A DNA stretch of 46,129 nucleotides, taken from the NCBI RefSeq assembly GCF_001968985.1, contig NZ_MOEN01000011.1:1-46129 (forward strand), given 5' to 3'. A model generated the notes under the pieces. That model did no database searches. It saw nothing but the letters and a program-made list of their open reading frames with translations, and had not been told where the DNA came from. This document shows, in pieces, positions 16,435 to 25,349 of this stretch; the first letter of the stretch is position 1; each line of letters opens with the position of its first letter. The DNA is from Desulfurobacterium indicum (GTDB lineage Bacteria > Aquificota > Aquificia > Desulfurobacteriales > Desulfurobacteriaceae). Both the position numbers and the translations under genes were made by a program.

Positions 16435-17443
16435 CTACTTTTTTTCTGTATTCTTCCGCTTTTTTGAGATAATTTTCAGCAGCTTCCGGGCGGGCATTTT
16501 TTCTCAGTATTTCGGCGAGTTTTTCACAGGCTGTTGCTGCTTCTGAGTATATACCTAATTGGGCAAGGACCTCTATGTATATTTTCCATACCAGTATATC
16601 TTCTGGATGTTTAAGAAGATACTTGGGAGTTTCTCTAAGTATAAAGTTGAAATCCTGGTCTTGTAATTTCATTAAAATTAAAGAACGGAAATCACCTACT
16701 TTTTTGTAGTGATATTCCAGGATTTTCTTTGAAGTTCTAAGGGGAATACATTTTAGTGCGTTAATGTATACATTTTGAAATTTATCGGTGATACAGCATA
16801 ATGTCTCTTCTACATTGAATTTTCTAACTAACACTACTGCAGTAATAGCTGCAACTGTTCCAGATATTGCCATTATTATCCAGAGCAAGTACCTTCTGAG
16901 TGTTGGATTATTCAGGTTTATGGTTTTTGTGGTTATAGTATTTTGGGGGACCTTTCTACCTGCTTTTTGCGGTTTTTTGATTGTCATGCTCTTTTCACTT
17001 TCTGAAGTGTTCTTTTCTGTGGAAGGAGTTGTTTTTTGTTTGAGCGGTTTCTCTTGCTTTGTTTGTTTTATTTCCGCTTTCTTAATTTCAGATGGAAAAT
17101 GCCCTTTTTTTATTGTCCTTTCAGGGCTGTAGTAGTTTAATGTTATGTAAGCACTTGGAGATATTTTTTTGATTTCTGGATGATTTTTCAAATAATTTCT
17201 GGCTTCTTGTTTTGTTTTAAACAGACCCACTCTTACTTTATATCTTGTTTTTACTTTATCTATTCTGGAATATTCAAGATTTCGGATTTTATTAAAAATA
17301 CGTTCTGCTTCCTTCTTGCTTTTTGTGTTGGTTAGCTGTATTGTATATACGGGTGTCTCTTTTGCAAAAGCCTTATTTAAAAAATTAACGGACAAAATTA
17401 TTGAAAAAGTAACTATTAAAAAGACTTTTAAGTTTTTTTTCAT
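16409..17443 (-). CDS. SPOR-like, single-pass membrane protein with TPR-type C-terminus
   Basis: A 344-aa protein from the ATG at 17443, which has AGAGAGGT seven bases upstream; a longer frame to 17491 has no such site. It has a signal/anchor ([18 protein letters not shown]), then a SPOR-like module at about residues 32-105 ([19 protein letters not shown]...[18 protein letters not shown]). A Lys/Thr-rich linker leads to a transmembrane helix near 184-206 ([18 protein letters not shown]), followed by a helical TPR-like tail ([39 protein letters not shown]). The SPOR module would face the periplasm and the tail the cytoplasm. It resembles the SPOR modules of the barrel protein at 11272-14154. 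The function is unrecognised; a link between peptidoglycan state and a cytoplasmic partner is plausible. Confidence 0.7.
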
Positions 17444-17651
17444 CAAAATACCTCTCTGTAGGACCCAATTATTTAGCAAAATTTTTAACATCGATTAATT
17501 ATATATAAAGTTTTCTCTTCTTTCCACCACTCATTCGTGGATTTCTTTTTCATAAAAACTTATACTCAAATAATAGAGGTTGCTTTTGTTCTGATTTCTG
17601 ATGTAATATTTTTTAGTAAAGATTGTCTGTTTTTTACAAGGAGAGGAAAAA

Positions 17652-18422
17652 ATGCCGAAGATATCAATTGATGAAACCTTTGTTAAGCTTTTAAATCAAT
17701 ACGGTTTAACGTCTTACGAGGCTAAGGCTTATTATGCATTGTTAATTCTTGGAGAAGCAACGGCTACAAATGTTGCTAAGTGGGCAGGTATTCCTCAACA
17801 GAGGGTATATGATGCTCTTTCAGCGCTGGAAAGGAAAGGTTTTATCCATATAAAACATACAAATCCCAAAAAGTTTTTGCCTTTTAGTCCAAGAAAAGCC
17901 CTTGAAAATAGGATTACGCAGTTGAAACTTGAGTTTGAACTAAAAGAACAGGAGTTAAAAAAGCTTATTCCCGTTATAGAAGGGAAAGTTCCTGAAGTCA
18001 GAGATAAAAGTTATACCGGTTCTCAGGTGATGATACTTGAAGGAAACGAAGCTATCGTTTCGAAGGTAATAGAGATGCTTTCCTCTGCAGAAAAGATTGT
18101 TAAAATAAGCGGCATTAAACCTTTATACGTGTTGGGATGCAAAGGTAGTTTAGAGAAGTATGTAAGACAGGGTGTAAAATTATTTGCAATGGGAAGGTTT
18201 GATAAAGAGTGTGTAGATGAAATTAAGAAATTAAAAGGAGAGTTTAAAGAGGCGGATGTATCTTTCAGATATCAGCTTATTGTTGATGATAAAAAACTTT
18301 TGATGGTTTATGTTGACAATGATAACATGCCTTACGGTTTTTATACGGAAAATTCTCTTCTCATAGAACCTTATATTTTTTACTTTGATAAAGCCTGGGA
18401 AAGTAATGGTGAAAACTGTTAA
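17652..18422 (+). CDS. TrmB-family transcriptional regulator
   Basis: A 256-aa regulator. The N-terminal winged helix-turn-helix is typical of TrmB (LNQYGLTSYEAKAYYALL, ATNVAKWAGIPQQRVYDALSALERKGF). A coiled-coil linker (LKLEFELKEQELKKLIPV) and a C-terminal effector domain of the PLD-like TrmB type follow (ILEGNEAIVSKVIEML). The family is common in archaea, where members sense sugars, and less common in bacteria, consistent with exchange with archaea in hot habitats. Its stop codon overlaps the stop of the convergent epimerase gene. The target is unknown; no neighbouring sugar transporter is visible. Confidence 0.88.
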   Translation: MPKISIDETFVKLLNQYGLTSYEAKAYYALLILGEATATNVAKWAGIPQQRVYDALSALERKGFIHIKHTNPKKFLPFSPRKALENRITQLKLEFELKEQELKKLIPVIEGKVPEVRDKSYTGSQVMILEGNEAIVSKVIEMLSSAEKIVKISGIKPLYVLGCKGSLEKYVRQGVKLFAMGRFDKECVDEIKKLKGEFKEADVSFRYQLIVDDKKLLMVYVDNDNMPYGFYTENSLLIEPYIFYFDKAWESNGENC

Positions 18423-19390
18423 ACTTTAACCTCTTTAAGCCATTTGGCGTTCTCTTTGTGCCATTTTACAGTTCTTCTTATCCCTTCTTCCAGAGAAATT
18501 TTTGGTTGCCACTTTAAGAGTTTTTTTGCTTTTTCTATGTTTGCCCATGTAGCTTTCATGTCTGCCTTGTGAAATTCTTTATAAACCTTTTTGGCTGTTT
18601 TTCCGGTAAATTTTTCTATCAACTCTATCATATAATTTAGTTTGTAAGGTTTATTGCCACCTAAATTGATTATTTCATAACCTGTTTCTGTTTCTAAAGC
18701 TTTTATTGTTCCTTCTGCTATATCATCTACATAAGTGAAATCCCTTTTCTGGGTTCCGTCGCCGAATATTGTTATAGGTGTGTCCTCCTCTATCCACTTT
18801 ATAAATCTGAATACACTCATATCAGGTCTTCCTGCCGGTCCGTAAACGGTAAAGTATCTTAATACTGTAACATCTATTCCGTATAGATGATGATATGTGT
18901 ATGCCATGGCTTCCGCGCCTTTTTTGCTTGCTGCGTAAGGAGATATGGGGGTATTGACCGGCAAATCCTCTATGAATGGCATCTTCTGTCCTGCGTAGAG
19001 GGAAGAAGTTGATGCTAAGACAAACTTTTTCACATTATATTTTTGCATAAGTTCAAGTAGATTCGTTGTTCCCAGAGTGTTTGTTGTTACGTATACGAAC
19101 GGATCAACCAGGCTATACCTTACGCCGGCTCTTGCCGCCAGGTTTATTACTCCATCAAAGGAGTGATCTTTAAAGATTATTTCCAGAGCTTCCAGATTTT
19201 CTATGTCTGTTTTGTAAAACTTGAAGTTTGGATATTCTTTAAGTAGGTTTAGTCTGTATTCTTTTACTCTGACATCATAGTAGTCGTTCATGTTATCAAC
19301 GCCGACTACGTCATATCCTTTCTCTAAAAGAAGTTGTGCCGTTTTAAATCCTATGAATCCTGCTGTACCGGTTAAAAGAACTTTATTCAT
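18419..19390 (-). CDS. NAD-dependent nucleotide-sugar epimerase, UDP-glucuronate 4-epimerase-like
   Basis: A 323-aa extended short-chain dehydrogenase that epimerises a nucleotide sugar for surface polysaccharide. The ATG at 19390 gives the expected N-terminus MNKVLLTGTAGFIGFKTA with the NAD-binding GxxGxxG; the longer frame to 19447 runs through the promoter region. Other motifs are LAARAGVRYSLVDP, STSSLYAG, the catalytic YAASKKGAE (Tyr and Lys), LRYFTVYGPAGRPDM and GDGTQKRDFTYVDD. The RAGVRYS and GPAGRPDM blocks favour the UDP-glucuronate 4-epimerase (CapI/WbpP-like) branch over GalE. No other polysaccharide genes are adjacent. It is divergent from acs. Confidence 0.88.
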   Translation of the reverse strand: MNKVLLTGTAGFIGFKTAQLLLEKGYDVVGVDNMNDYYDVRVKEYRLNLLKEYPNFKFYKTDIENLEALEIIFKDHSFDGVINLAARAGVRYSLVDPFVYVTTNTLGTTNLLELMQKYNVKKFVLASTSSLYAGQKMPFIEDLPVNTPISPYAASKKGAEAMAYTYHHLYGIDVTVLRYFTVYGPAGRPDMSVFRFIKWIEEDTPITIFGDGTQKRDFTYVDDIAEGTIKALETETGYEIINLGGNKPYKLNYMIELIEKFTGKTAKKVYKEFHKADMKATWANIEKAKKLLKWQPKISLEEGIRRTVKWHKENAKWLKEVKV

Positions 19391-19465
19391 TGCAGACTCC
19401 CTTATATAAGCTAAATATTGTAAAATTAATGTAAATCCATAAATCACATTTTACGGGAGGTAAGT

Positions 19466-21361
19466 ATGAGTGAAGAGAAGCTTCAAAATTTGTTGCATGT
19501 ATCAACGGTAATCAATCCTCCAGAATCGTTTGTAAAAAATGCAAACGTTAAAAGCTACGAGGAAGAGTATAAGAAATTTCTTGACAATCCTGAAGTTTTT
19601 TGGGCGGAAGTTGCAGAAGAACTTTTCTGGTATCGCAAGTGGGATAAGGTTTTGGAGTGGGAACTTCCATACGCTAAGTGGTTTGTTAACGCTCAGACAA
19701 ACATAACAGTAAATGCTCTTGACAGACACGTTAAGAATGGAAAGAAAAATAAAGTAGCATTTTTCTGGGAAGACGAATTCGGCAATGAAAAGGTTGTAAC
19801 TTATGGAAGTCTTTACACGCTTGTTAATAAACTTGCCAATGCCCTTAAAAGGGCTGGTATAAAAAAGGGAGATAGAGTTGTAATTTATATGCCTCTTGTT
19901 ATTGAACAGGTTGCAGCTATGCTTGCATGTGCAAGAATAGGTGCTGTCCATTCTGTTGTTTATGCCGGTTTTAGCGTTCCTGCTTTGAGACACAGGATAG
20001 AAGATGCAGAAGCAAAAATGGTAATTACAGCTGATGTTACGATTAGAAGAGGAAGGGCGATTCCTCTAAAACAGATAGTTGACGAGGCTATTAGAGACCT
20101 CGAAACAGTTGAAAAGGTAGTTGTTCTAAGGAGATTAAAGCCCAGGGTTGATCTTATAGGTGAGAAAGAGATTGACTTTTATAAGTTTATAGAAAACGAG
20201 CCTTCCTACTGTGAGCCTGAAGTTATGGATTCAGAAGATCCTCTGTTTATGCTCTACACTTCCGGTTCCACAGGAAAGCCCAAAGGTGTCATACATACAA
20301 CCGGTGGTTATATGGTCGGGACTTACTACTCTATGAAGACAGTTTTTGATCTTAAAGATGACGATATTTTCTGGTGTACTGCTGATCCTGGCTGGATTAC
20401 AGGGCACAGCTACATCGTTTACGGACCGCTTGTTGCAGGTGCAACTCAGGTTATAGCAGAAGGTGCTCCAAACTATCCAGACTTTGGAAGATGGTGGAAG
20501 TTAATTGAAAAGTATGGTGTAACTATCTTTTACACGGCGCCTACCGCAATAAGAATGTTTATGAGGGCAGGAGAAGAATGGCCCAATAAGTATGACCTTT
20601 CTTCTCTCAGGCTTTTAGGTTCTGTTGGTGAACCGATAAATCCTGAAGCGTGGCTCTGGTATTATAAGATAATAGGTAAGGAGAAGTGTCCAATTGTTGA
20701 TACCTGGTGGCAGACTGAAACTGGTGCAGTCATGATAACGACCATAGACGGTCTTCCTATGAAGCCTGGTAAAGCCGGTAAACCTGTGCCAGGTGTGATT
20801 GCCGATGTTGTTGATAAAGAAGGAAATCCGGTAGAGGCAGATAAAGGCGGTTTCCTTGTCGTTAAATATCCATGGCCTTCCATGATGAGAAGGATTCATA
20901 AGAATCCTGAAAAGTATGAAAGTTACTGGAAGACTATTCCGAACTGCTATTTTGCAGGAGACGTTGCGACAAAAGACGCAGACGGTTACATAATGATTTT
21001 AGGTAGAGCCGATGATGTTATTAACGTTTCAGGACACAGAATCGGGACGATGGAAGTAGAGTCAGCCCTTGTTTCTCACCCAGCTGTTGCTGAAGCAGCT
21101 GTTATCGGTAAACCTGACCCTGTAAAAGGAGAGGCGATAAAGGCATTTATCATCCTTAAATCCGGTCATGAACCATCTGACAAATTGATAGAGGATCTTA
21201 AATATCATGTTCGTATGGAACTTGGTGCCCTTGCCGTGCCTTCAGAAATAGAGTTTGTTGATAAGCTTCCAAAAACAAGAAGTGGTAAGATAATGAGAAG
21301 AGTTCTTAAGGCTAAAGAGCTTGGAATGGATCCGGGAGACCTTTCTACACTTGAAGATTAA
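19466..21361 (+). CDS. acs: Acetyl-CoA synthetase (AMP-forming)
   Basis: Activates acetate to acetyl-CoA through acetyl-adenylate. The protein is 631 aa, slightly short of the usual 650 or so. Family blocks are complete: YTSGSTGKPKGVIHT (phosphate-binding loop), ADPGWITGHSYIVYGPL, WWQTETGA, GRADDVINVSGHRIGT and the C-terminal TRSGKIMRR with the lysine that is acetylated in regulated homologues. The start has a GGGAGG site at the right spacing. In an autotroph using the reductive TCA cycle it would salvage acetate. Regulation is not visible in the sequence apart from that lysine. Confidence 0.96.
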   Translation: MSEEKLQNLLHVSTVINPPESFVKNANVKSYEEEYKKFLDNPEVFWAEVAEELFWYRKWDKVLEWELPYAKWFVNAQTNITVNALDRHVKNGKKNKVAFFWEDEFGNEKVVTYGSLYTLVNKLANALKRAGIKKGDRVVIYMPLVIEQVAAMLACARIGAVHSVVYAGFSVPALRHRIEDAEAKMVITADVTIRRGRAIPLKQIVDEAIRDLETVEKVVVLRRLKPRVDLIGEKEIDFYKFIENEPSYCEPEVMDSEDPLFMLYTSGSTGKPKGVIHTTGGYMVGTYYSMKTVFDLKDDDIFWCTADPGWITGHSYIVYGPLVAGATQVIAEGAPNYPDFGRWWKLIEKYGVTIFYTAPTAIRMFMRAGEEWPNKYDLSSLRLLGSVGEPINPEAWLWYYKIIGKEKCPIVDTWWQTETGAVMITTIDGLPMKPGKAGKPVPGVIADVVDKEGNPVEADKGGFLVVKYPWPSMMRRIHKNPEKYESYWKTIPNCYFAGDVATKDADGYIMILGRADDVINVSGHRIGTMEVESALVSHPAVAEAAVIGKPDPVKGEAIKAFIILKSGHEPSDKLIEDLKYHVRMELGALAVPSEIEFVDKLPKTRSGKIMRRVLKAKELGMDPGDLSTLED

Positions 21362-21364
21362 TTT

Positions 21365-21389
21365 AGAGAGGGGGAATATTCCCCTCTCT
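21365..21389 (+). terminator. Hairpin after acs
   Basis: AGAGAGGGG (21365-21373) and CCCCTCTCT (21381-21389) form a perfect 9-bp stem with a GAATATT loop. The tail is GCTATAATT and not a T run, so it may work as an RNA 3' stabiliser or a weak terminator. Confidence 0.55.
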
Positions 21390-21397
21390 GCTATAAT
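21389..21397 (+). promoter_or_regulatory. Extended -10 promoter for smc
   Basis: TGCTATAAT is a perfect extended -10 element, 29 bp before the smc start codon and directly abutting the acs 3' hairpin. No good -35 is present, as allowed for extended -10 promoters. Confidence 0.5.
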
Positions 21398-21426
21398 TAC
21401 GGTTACAGGTTTTTCCCGGAGGAACA

Positions 21427-24400
21427 ATGCACATTAAGTCCTTAAATTTGAAGGGGTTTAAATCTTTTGCAGATGAGACAGAAGTCAGGTTTTCAAGAGG
21501 AATAAACTGTATAGTGGGTCCTAACGGTTGTGGGAAAAGCAACATAGTTGATGCTCTCAAGTGGGTTACAGGTGACACCTCCACAAAAGGAATGAGAGCC
21601 TCCAACATGAAGGATATGGTTTTTAAGGGGGCTGTCGGAAGAAGGGCTGCGAGAACTGCTGAGGTTTCAATAACTCTTTATAGAGATGAACTGCTTCCTA
21701 TAAAAGAGAATGAAGTTACCGTAACAAGAAGAATAAAATCGAACGGGGATTCTGAATTTCTGATAAACAACAGAAAGGTAAGGCTTAAAGACATTCAGGA
21801 TTTTTTTTCGTCCATAGGCCTTGGTCATAAAGATTATGCCTTTTTTGAGCAGGGACAGATAGACAGAATTTTAAAACTCAAACCTGAAGAAAGGCGAAGT
21901 TTGATTGACGATGCAGCAGGGATAGGGCCTTTTAAGGAAAAAAAGGAAGAAACGTTAAAGAAACTTGAAGATGCAGAAACCAATCTGGAAAATGTTAGAA
22001 AGGTTATAGATGAAGTTGGCAGAAACTTAAAAACTCTTAAAAATCAGGCGGAAAAGGCGAAGAAGTTTGGATCTTTGAAACAGAAAGAAAGAGAGCTTGA
22101 AAAGAAACTTTTAGGTTTTGAAATAAGAGAAATAAGGGTAAAAAAAGAGTTCATGGAAAAAGAACTTACCGTTTTAAGAGAAGATAGGGTTTCTCTTGAA
22201 AAAGAGCTATCCACTTTACAGGTGGGGCTTGAAAATTTAAGAAAAGAAGTAGAGACTGTCACTAAGGAGATAGAGGAAACCTCAAAAGAGCTTTATGAGC
22301 TTGAAAAGACAAAGAAAGAATCTTCTGTGAGAAGAGAGTTTTTGGGCAAAGAGATAGAGCGTATAGAGTCCGAGTTGAAAGAAATTGATGCTCAAGAGCT
22401 TATGAAAATAGAGAGACTTAAAAGAATAAAAGAAGAGATAGAAGATCTATCGTCAGAAAAGGAAAGATTAAAAGAGAAGGTTTCTTCTCTTGAAAAAGAA
22501 GTTGCTTTAAAAAGGGAAGAATTAAAGAGACTTGAGCTTAAAAGAAAGGAGCTTGAAGAAAAGATTTCGCAAACTCGCCGCTCAATTTCTGAAGCTGTTG
22601 CCAGATATTCAAAGCTTGAAATGGAGATGGTAAGGGAAGAGGAAAAGGTTAAGTCCTATTCCCGCCAGATAGAAAAACTTCCTCTTGAGATAGAAAATGC
22701 TGAAAAAGAGAAAAAATACTATCTTGAACAGAAAGAGAGATTAGAAGAAAAGCTTTATTCTGTTTTAAAAGAGATAGAAGCTTTAAAAGAGGAGAAGAAA
22801 AAGCTTTTACTTATAAAAGATGAGAAAGAGGAGAGGGTTTCTGAGATAAAGAGAACTATCCAGGAGAAAGAAAAAGAGATAGTTTCTGTCGCTTCAAAAA
22901 TAGAGAGTATGGAAAAGTTGCTTGAAACACTTGATTTTGGCAAACTTGAAAACAGTATAGTGGAGAGCGGTAAGCACGGAAAAGTAAAAGGTTACATAGG
23001 CCTTTTAATCAATCTTATAAAGGTTGATGAAGGTTGGGAAAGAGTAGTTGAGTCTTTTCTCTCAAATTTCGGGGCAGGTATTGTTGTTAAAACGTTTGAC
23101 GATGTTATATGGATAAAAGAAAGGATAAAAGGGAACGGTAGAGTTCTTTTATTTGCTGCAAATGTTGCACCTGTAAAAAGTAAATACATTGAAGATGCAA
23201 CACCTCTTATTACTCACGTAAAACCGATTGACACCAGGGTAAAAGATCTCGTCTCTGTTGTATTTTCAAATGTTTTTTTTACATCTTCCAATGCTGAAAA
23301 GCTGGCGAAAGAGCATCCCGACTGCGTGTTTATTGATAAAGAGCTTAATATTTATAGCGGTAAAGGTTCTTTTATAGGAAAGTTTAAAGCCCGTGGTATT
23401 CTGGAAATAGAAAAAGAGATTGAGAATCTTAAGCAGAAAAAGATAGAACTTGAGAGGGAGCTTGAAGAGATAAAAGGTAAGTTTCAGCCTGCGTGGAAAG
23501 AGCTTTCTCAGGTGGAAGAAGCTATATCAGAGATAAATATAAAGTCTGAGTCTCTGCGTGTTGAAAAGGTTGAGATTGAAGGGAAAATCAGAGAGACCGA
23601 GAATAAAATAAAGGCTCTTGTGTCAGATATTAAAGTCTTGCAAGAGCGGTTGAAAACAGCAAGGGAAGCAGTTGCTTCTTTTTCTAACAGAGATGAGCTT
23701 TACAGGAACAAGTTATCCGAACTGGCTTCCAAAAAGTTAGAGCTTGAAAAAGGACTTGTTGAAAAGGAGAGAAGCTTAAAAGAAGTTGAAAAAGAGATTG
23801 AGTCTGTAAAAGAGATACTTTCATCTCTTCAATCAGATCTTTCCCTGTACCGTGAAAAGTTCAGAAACCTTGAAGAAAAACTTGCAGGTAAGGAAAGAGC
23901 GGTAAAAGCTATTAAAGATGAGATAAAGGCTATTACCGAAAAAAGAGAAAAGCTGATTTCCGAGCTAGAAAAAGCAAGAAGAGGTATAGAAGAGGCTGAG
24001 AAGATTCTGTCAGGTATAGATGAGGCAATAGAAGACACCAAAAATGATCTTGAAGCCCTGGAGGGTAGAAGAAACGAGCTGACAGTTATCATAAAGCAAA
24101 AAGAAGAGGCTTTGAAGCAGAAAGAGAACGACTTGAAGGTGCTTCAGAAAAAGATAAAAGAGTATGAAATAGAAATAGCAAAACTAAATGTTAGAGAAGA
24201 GGAAATCATTCAGAAAATACTGGCGATAGAATCAACAGTTACTGAAGCAATAGAGGCTGCTGCCGACGTTGAGGATGAAGATGCGTTAAAGAGAGAATTA
24301 ATTGCCATTAAAGAAAAGATTTCAAGGATGGGAGCTGTGAATCTTCTTGCTATAGAAGAGTATGATAAAGTCAAGGAAAGATATGAGTTTATTCTGGAAC

Positions 24401-24936
24401 AGGAAAAAGATCTCGTAAAATCCATTAAAGACCTTAAAGACGCAATAGAAAAGATAGATGAAGAAATAAACAGAAGATTCTTTGCAACATTTAAAGCCGT
24501 TAACAAGGAATTCAGGAAGACTTTTAAAAGAGTGTTCGGCGGTGGTTCTGCAAGGCTCGTTTTAACATCTGAAGATCCCACAGAATCAGGAATAGAAATA
24601 GAGGCAAAACCTCCAGGCAAAAAACATTCAAACATTAACCTGCTTTCAGGTGGTGAGAGGACGCTGGTTGTTATTTCTTTGCTTTACGCCCTCTATTCAA
24701 TTCATCCAGCGCCGTTCCTTGTTCTTGATGAGATAGATGCTGCCCTTGATGAGATTAACATACTCAGATTTACAGAACTTCTGAAAACCATTTCTGAAAA
24801 GACGCAGGTCATAGTAATTACTCACAAAAAAGTTACAATGGAAGTTGCCGATATTCTTTATGGCGTTACGATGGAAGTTCCAGGGATTTCAAAGATTGTT
24901 GGTGTTTCTTTCGCCTCTGTTCCTGAAGCTGTGTAA
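21427..24936 (+). CDS. smc: Chromosome segregation protein SMC
   Basis: A 1169-aa structural-maintenance-of-chromosomes ATPase, full length. The N-terminal head has Walker A GPNGCGKSNIVDALKW and the Q-loop region FFEQGQIDRIL. Two very long Lys/Glu-rich coiled coils flank a hinge at about residues 520-670 (VKGYIGLLINLIKVDEGWE...GKGSFIGKFKARG). The C-terminal head has the ABC signature LLSGGERTLVVISL, Walker B FLVLDEIDAALDE and a terminal D/H loop (VIVITHKKVTME). It works with ScpA/ScpB kleisin, which are not in the window. It is transcribed after acs, probably from its own extended -10 promoter. Confidence 0.97.
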   Translation: MHIKSLNLKGFKSFADETEVRFSRGINCIVGPNGCGKSNIVDALKWVTGDTSTKGMRASNMKDMVFKGAVGRRAARTAEVSITLYRDELLPIKENEVTVTRRIKSNGDSEFLINNRKVRLKDIQDFFSSIGLGHKDYAFFEQGQIDRILKLKPEERRSLIDDAAGIGPFKEKKEETLKKLEDAETNLENVRKVIDEVGRNLKTLKNQAEKAKKFGSLKQKERELEKKLLGFEIREIRVKKEFMEKELTVLREDRVSLEKELSTLQVGLENLRKEVETVTKEIEETSKELYELEKTKKESSVRREFLGKEIERIESELKEIDAQELMKIERLKRIKEEIEDLSSEKERLKEKVSSLEKEVALKREELKRLELKRKELEEKISQTRRSISEAVARYSKLEMEMVREEEKVKSYSRQIEKLPLEIENAEKEKKYYLEQKERLEEKLYSVLKEIEALKEEKKKLLLIKDEKEERVSEIKRTIQEKEKEIVSVASKIESMEKLLETLDFGKLENSIVESGKHGKVKGYIGLLINLIKVDEGWERVVESFLSNFGAGIVVKTFDDVIWIKERIKGNGRVLLFAANVAPVKSKYIEDATPLITHVKPIDTRVKDLVSVVFSNVFFTSSNAEKLAKEHPDCVFIDKELNIYSGKGSFIGKFKARGILEIEKEIENLKQKKIELERELEEIKGKFQPAWKELSQVEEAISEINIKSESLRVEKVEIEGKIRETENKIKALVSDIKVLQERLKTAREAVASFSNRDELYRNKLSELASKKLELEKGLVEKERSLKEVEKEIESVKEILSSLQSDLSLYREKFRNLEEKLAGKERAVKAIKDEIKAITEKREKLISELEKARRGIEEAEKILSGIDEAIEDTKNDLEALEGRRNELTVIIKQKEEALKQKENDLKVLQKKIKEYEIEIAKLNVREEEIIQKILAIESTVTEAIEAAADVEDEDALKRELIAIKEKISRMGAVNLLAIEEYDKVKERYEFILEQEKDLVKSIKDLKDAIEKIDEEINRRFFATFKAVNKEFRKTFKRVFGGGSARLVLTSEDPTESGIEIEAKPPGKKHSNINLLSGGERTLVVISLLYALYSIHPAPFLVLDEIDAALDEINILRFTELLKTISEKTQVIVITHKKVTMEVADILYGVTMEVPGISKIVGVSFASVPEAV

Positions 24937-24955
24937 TTAACTTTTCTGTAAATAG

Positions 24956-24996
24956 AAAAAGCCCGGTGTGAGCCGTTTCTACCGCACCGGGCTTTA
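24956..24996. terminator. Bidirectional terminator hairpin between smc and the cold-shock gene
   Basis: GCCCGGTG (24961-24968), a 16-base loop, CACCGGGC (24985-24992), flanked by A5 on the left and TTT on the right. The better T run (TTTTTC) is on the minus strand, so it chiefly ends the csp transcript and may also end smc. Its minus-strand loop contains AGAAACGGC, complementary to the loop of the hairpin upstream of csp. Confidence 0.85.
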
Positions 24997-25012
24997 ATCT
25001 TTGTAAATTAAC

Positions 25013-25219
25013 TTAAGCTTTTTCTACGTTTATAGCTTTAAGTCCTTTATCACTTTCTGTGATGTCAAAAATAACTCTTTCGCCTTCTTCTATTGTTTTA
25101 AATCCTTCGCCATTAATTCCTGTGTAATGAACGAAAACATCATGTCCGTCATCTGTTGTGATGAAACCGTATCCTTTGCTTGAGTCAAACCACTTTACTG
25201 TTCCTGTAAATCTTTCCAT
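25013..25219 (-). CDS. Cold-shock domain protein (CspA family)
   Basis: A 68-aa single-domain RNA chaperone. It starts [20 protein letters not shown] and has both nucleic-acid motifs: RNP1 (KGYGFI) and RNP2 (VFVHY). Members of this family bind single-stranded RNA and, in E. coli, melt hairpins and act as antiterminators. The gene has an AGAGAGG site. It lies between two hairpins, one upstream in the leader with a terminator-like T tail and one downstream, whose loops are complementary. No promoter-like sequence is seen between the upstream hairpin and the start codon, so transcription has to come through that hairpin. Confidence 0.96.
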   Translation of the reverse strand: MERFTGTVKWFDSSKGYGFITTDDGHDVFVHYTGINGEGFKTIEEGERVIFDITESDKGLKAINVEKA

Positions 25220-25250
25220 GTTAAAAAACCTCTCTAAGTTAGTGTTCTTG

Positions 25251-25297
25251 AAATGAAAAAGGGCCTTGAAAGCAGAAACGGCACACCTTCAAGGCCC
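25251..25297 (-). promoter_or_regulatory. Terminator-like leader hairpin upstream of the cold-shock gene
   Basis: A perfect 10-bp stem (25261-25270 with 25288-25297) and a 17-base loop that reads GGTGTGCCGTTTCTGCT on the minus strand, followed by TTTTTCATTT. It is formally an intrinsic terminator about 30 nt before the csp start codon. It could end the Wzz-like gene's transcript, but because the best csp promoter lies on the far side it would also act as an attenuator of csp. Confidence 0.7.
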
Positions 25298-25316
25298 GTC
25301 CTTTCACTTCATACGT

Positions 25317-25345
25317 TAAGTTATGAGATTATTTTCCTTTGTCAA
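25317..25345 (-). promoter_or_regulatory. Candidate promoter for the cold-shock gene
   Basis: Minus-strand consensus TTGACA (25345-25340) starts four bases after the stop codon of the Wzz-like gene. A weak -10 (AACTTA/TAACTT near 25317-25323) follows at 16-17 bp. The predicted leader is nearly 100 nt and includes the hairpin at 25261-25297. Confidence 0.45.
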
Positions 25346-25349
25346 CAGA

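Noticed and set aside
17444-17651. tRNA or small RNA gene in the gap before the TrmB gene
   Set aside because: No cloverleaf or CCA-type end; only a weak TCCAC/GTGGA hairpin near 17525.
22080-24400. Repetitive Lys/Glu-rich DNA inside smc as a possible low-complexity or repeat element
   Set aside because: It encodes the heptad coiled-coil arms that SMC requires.
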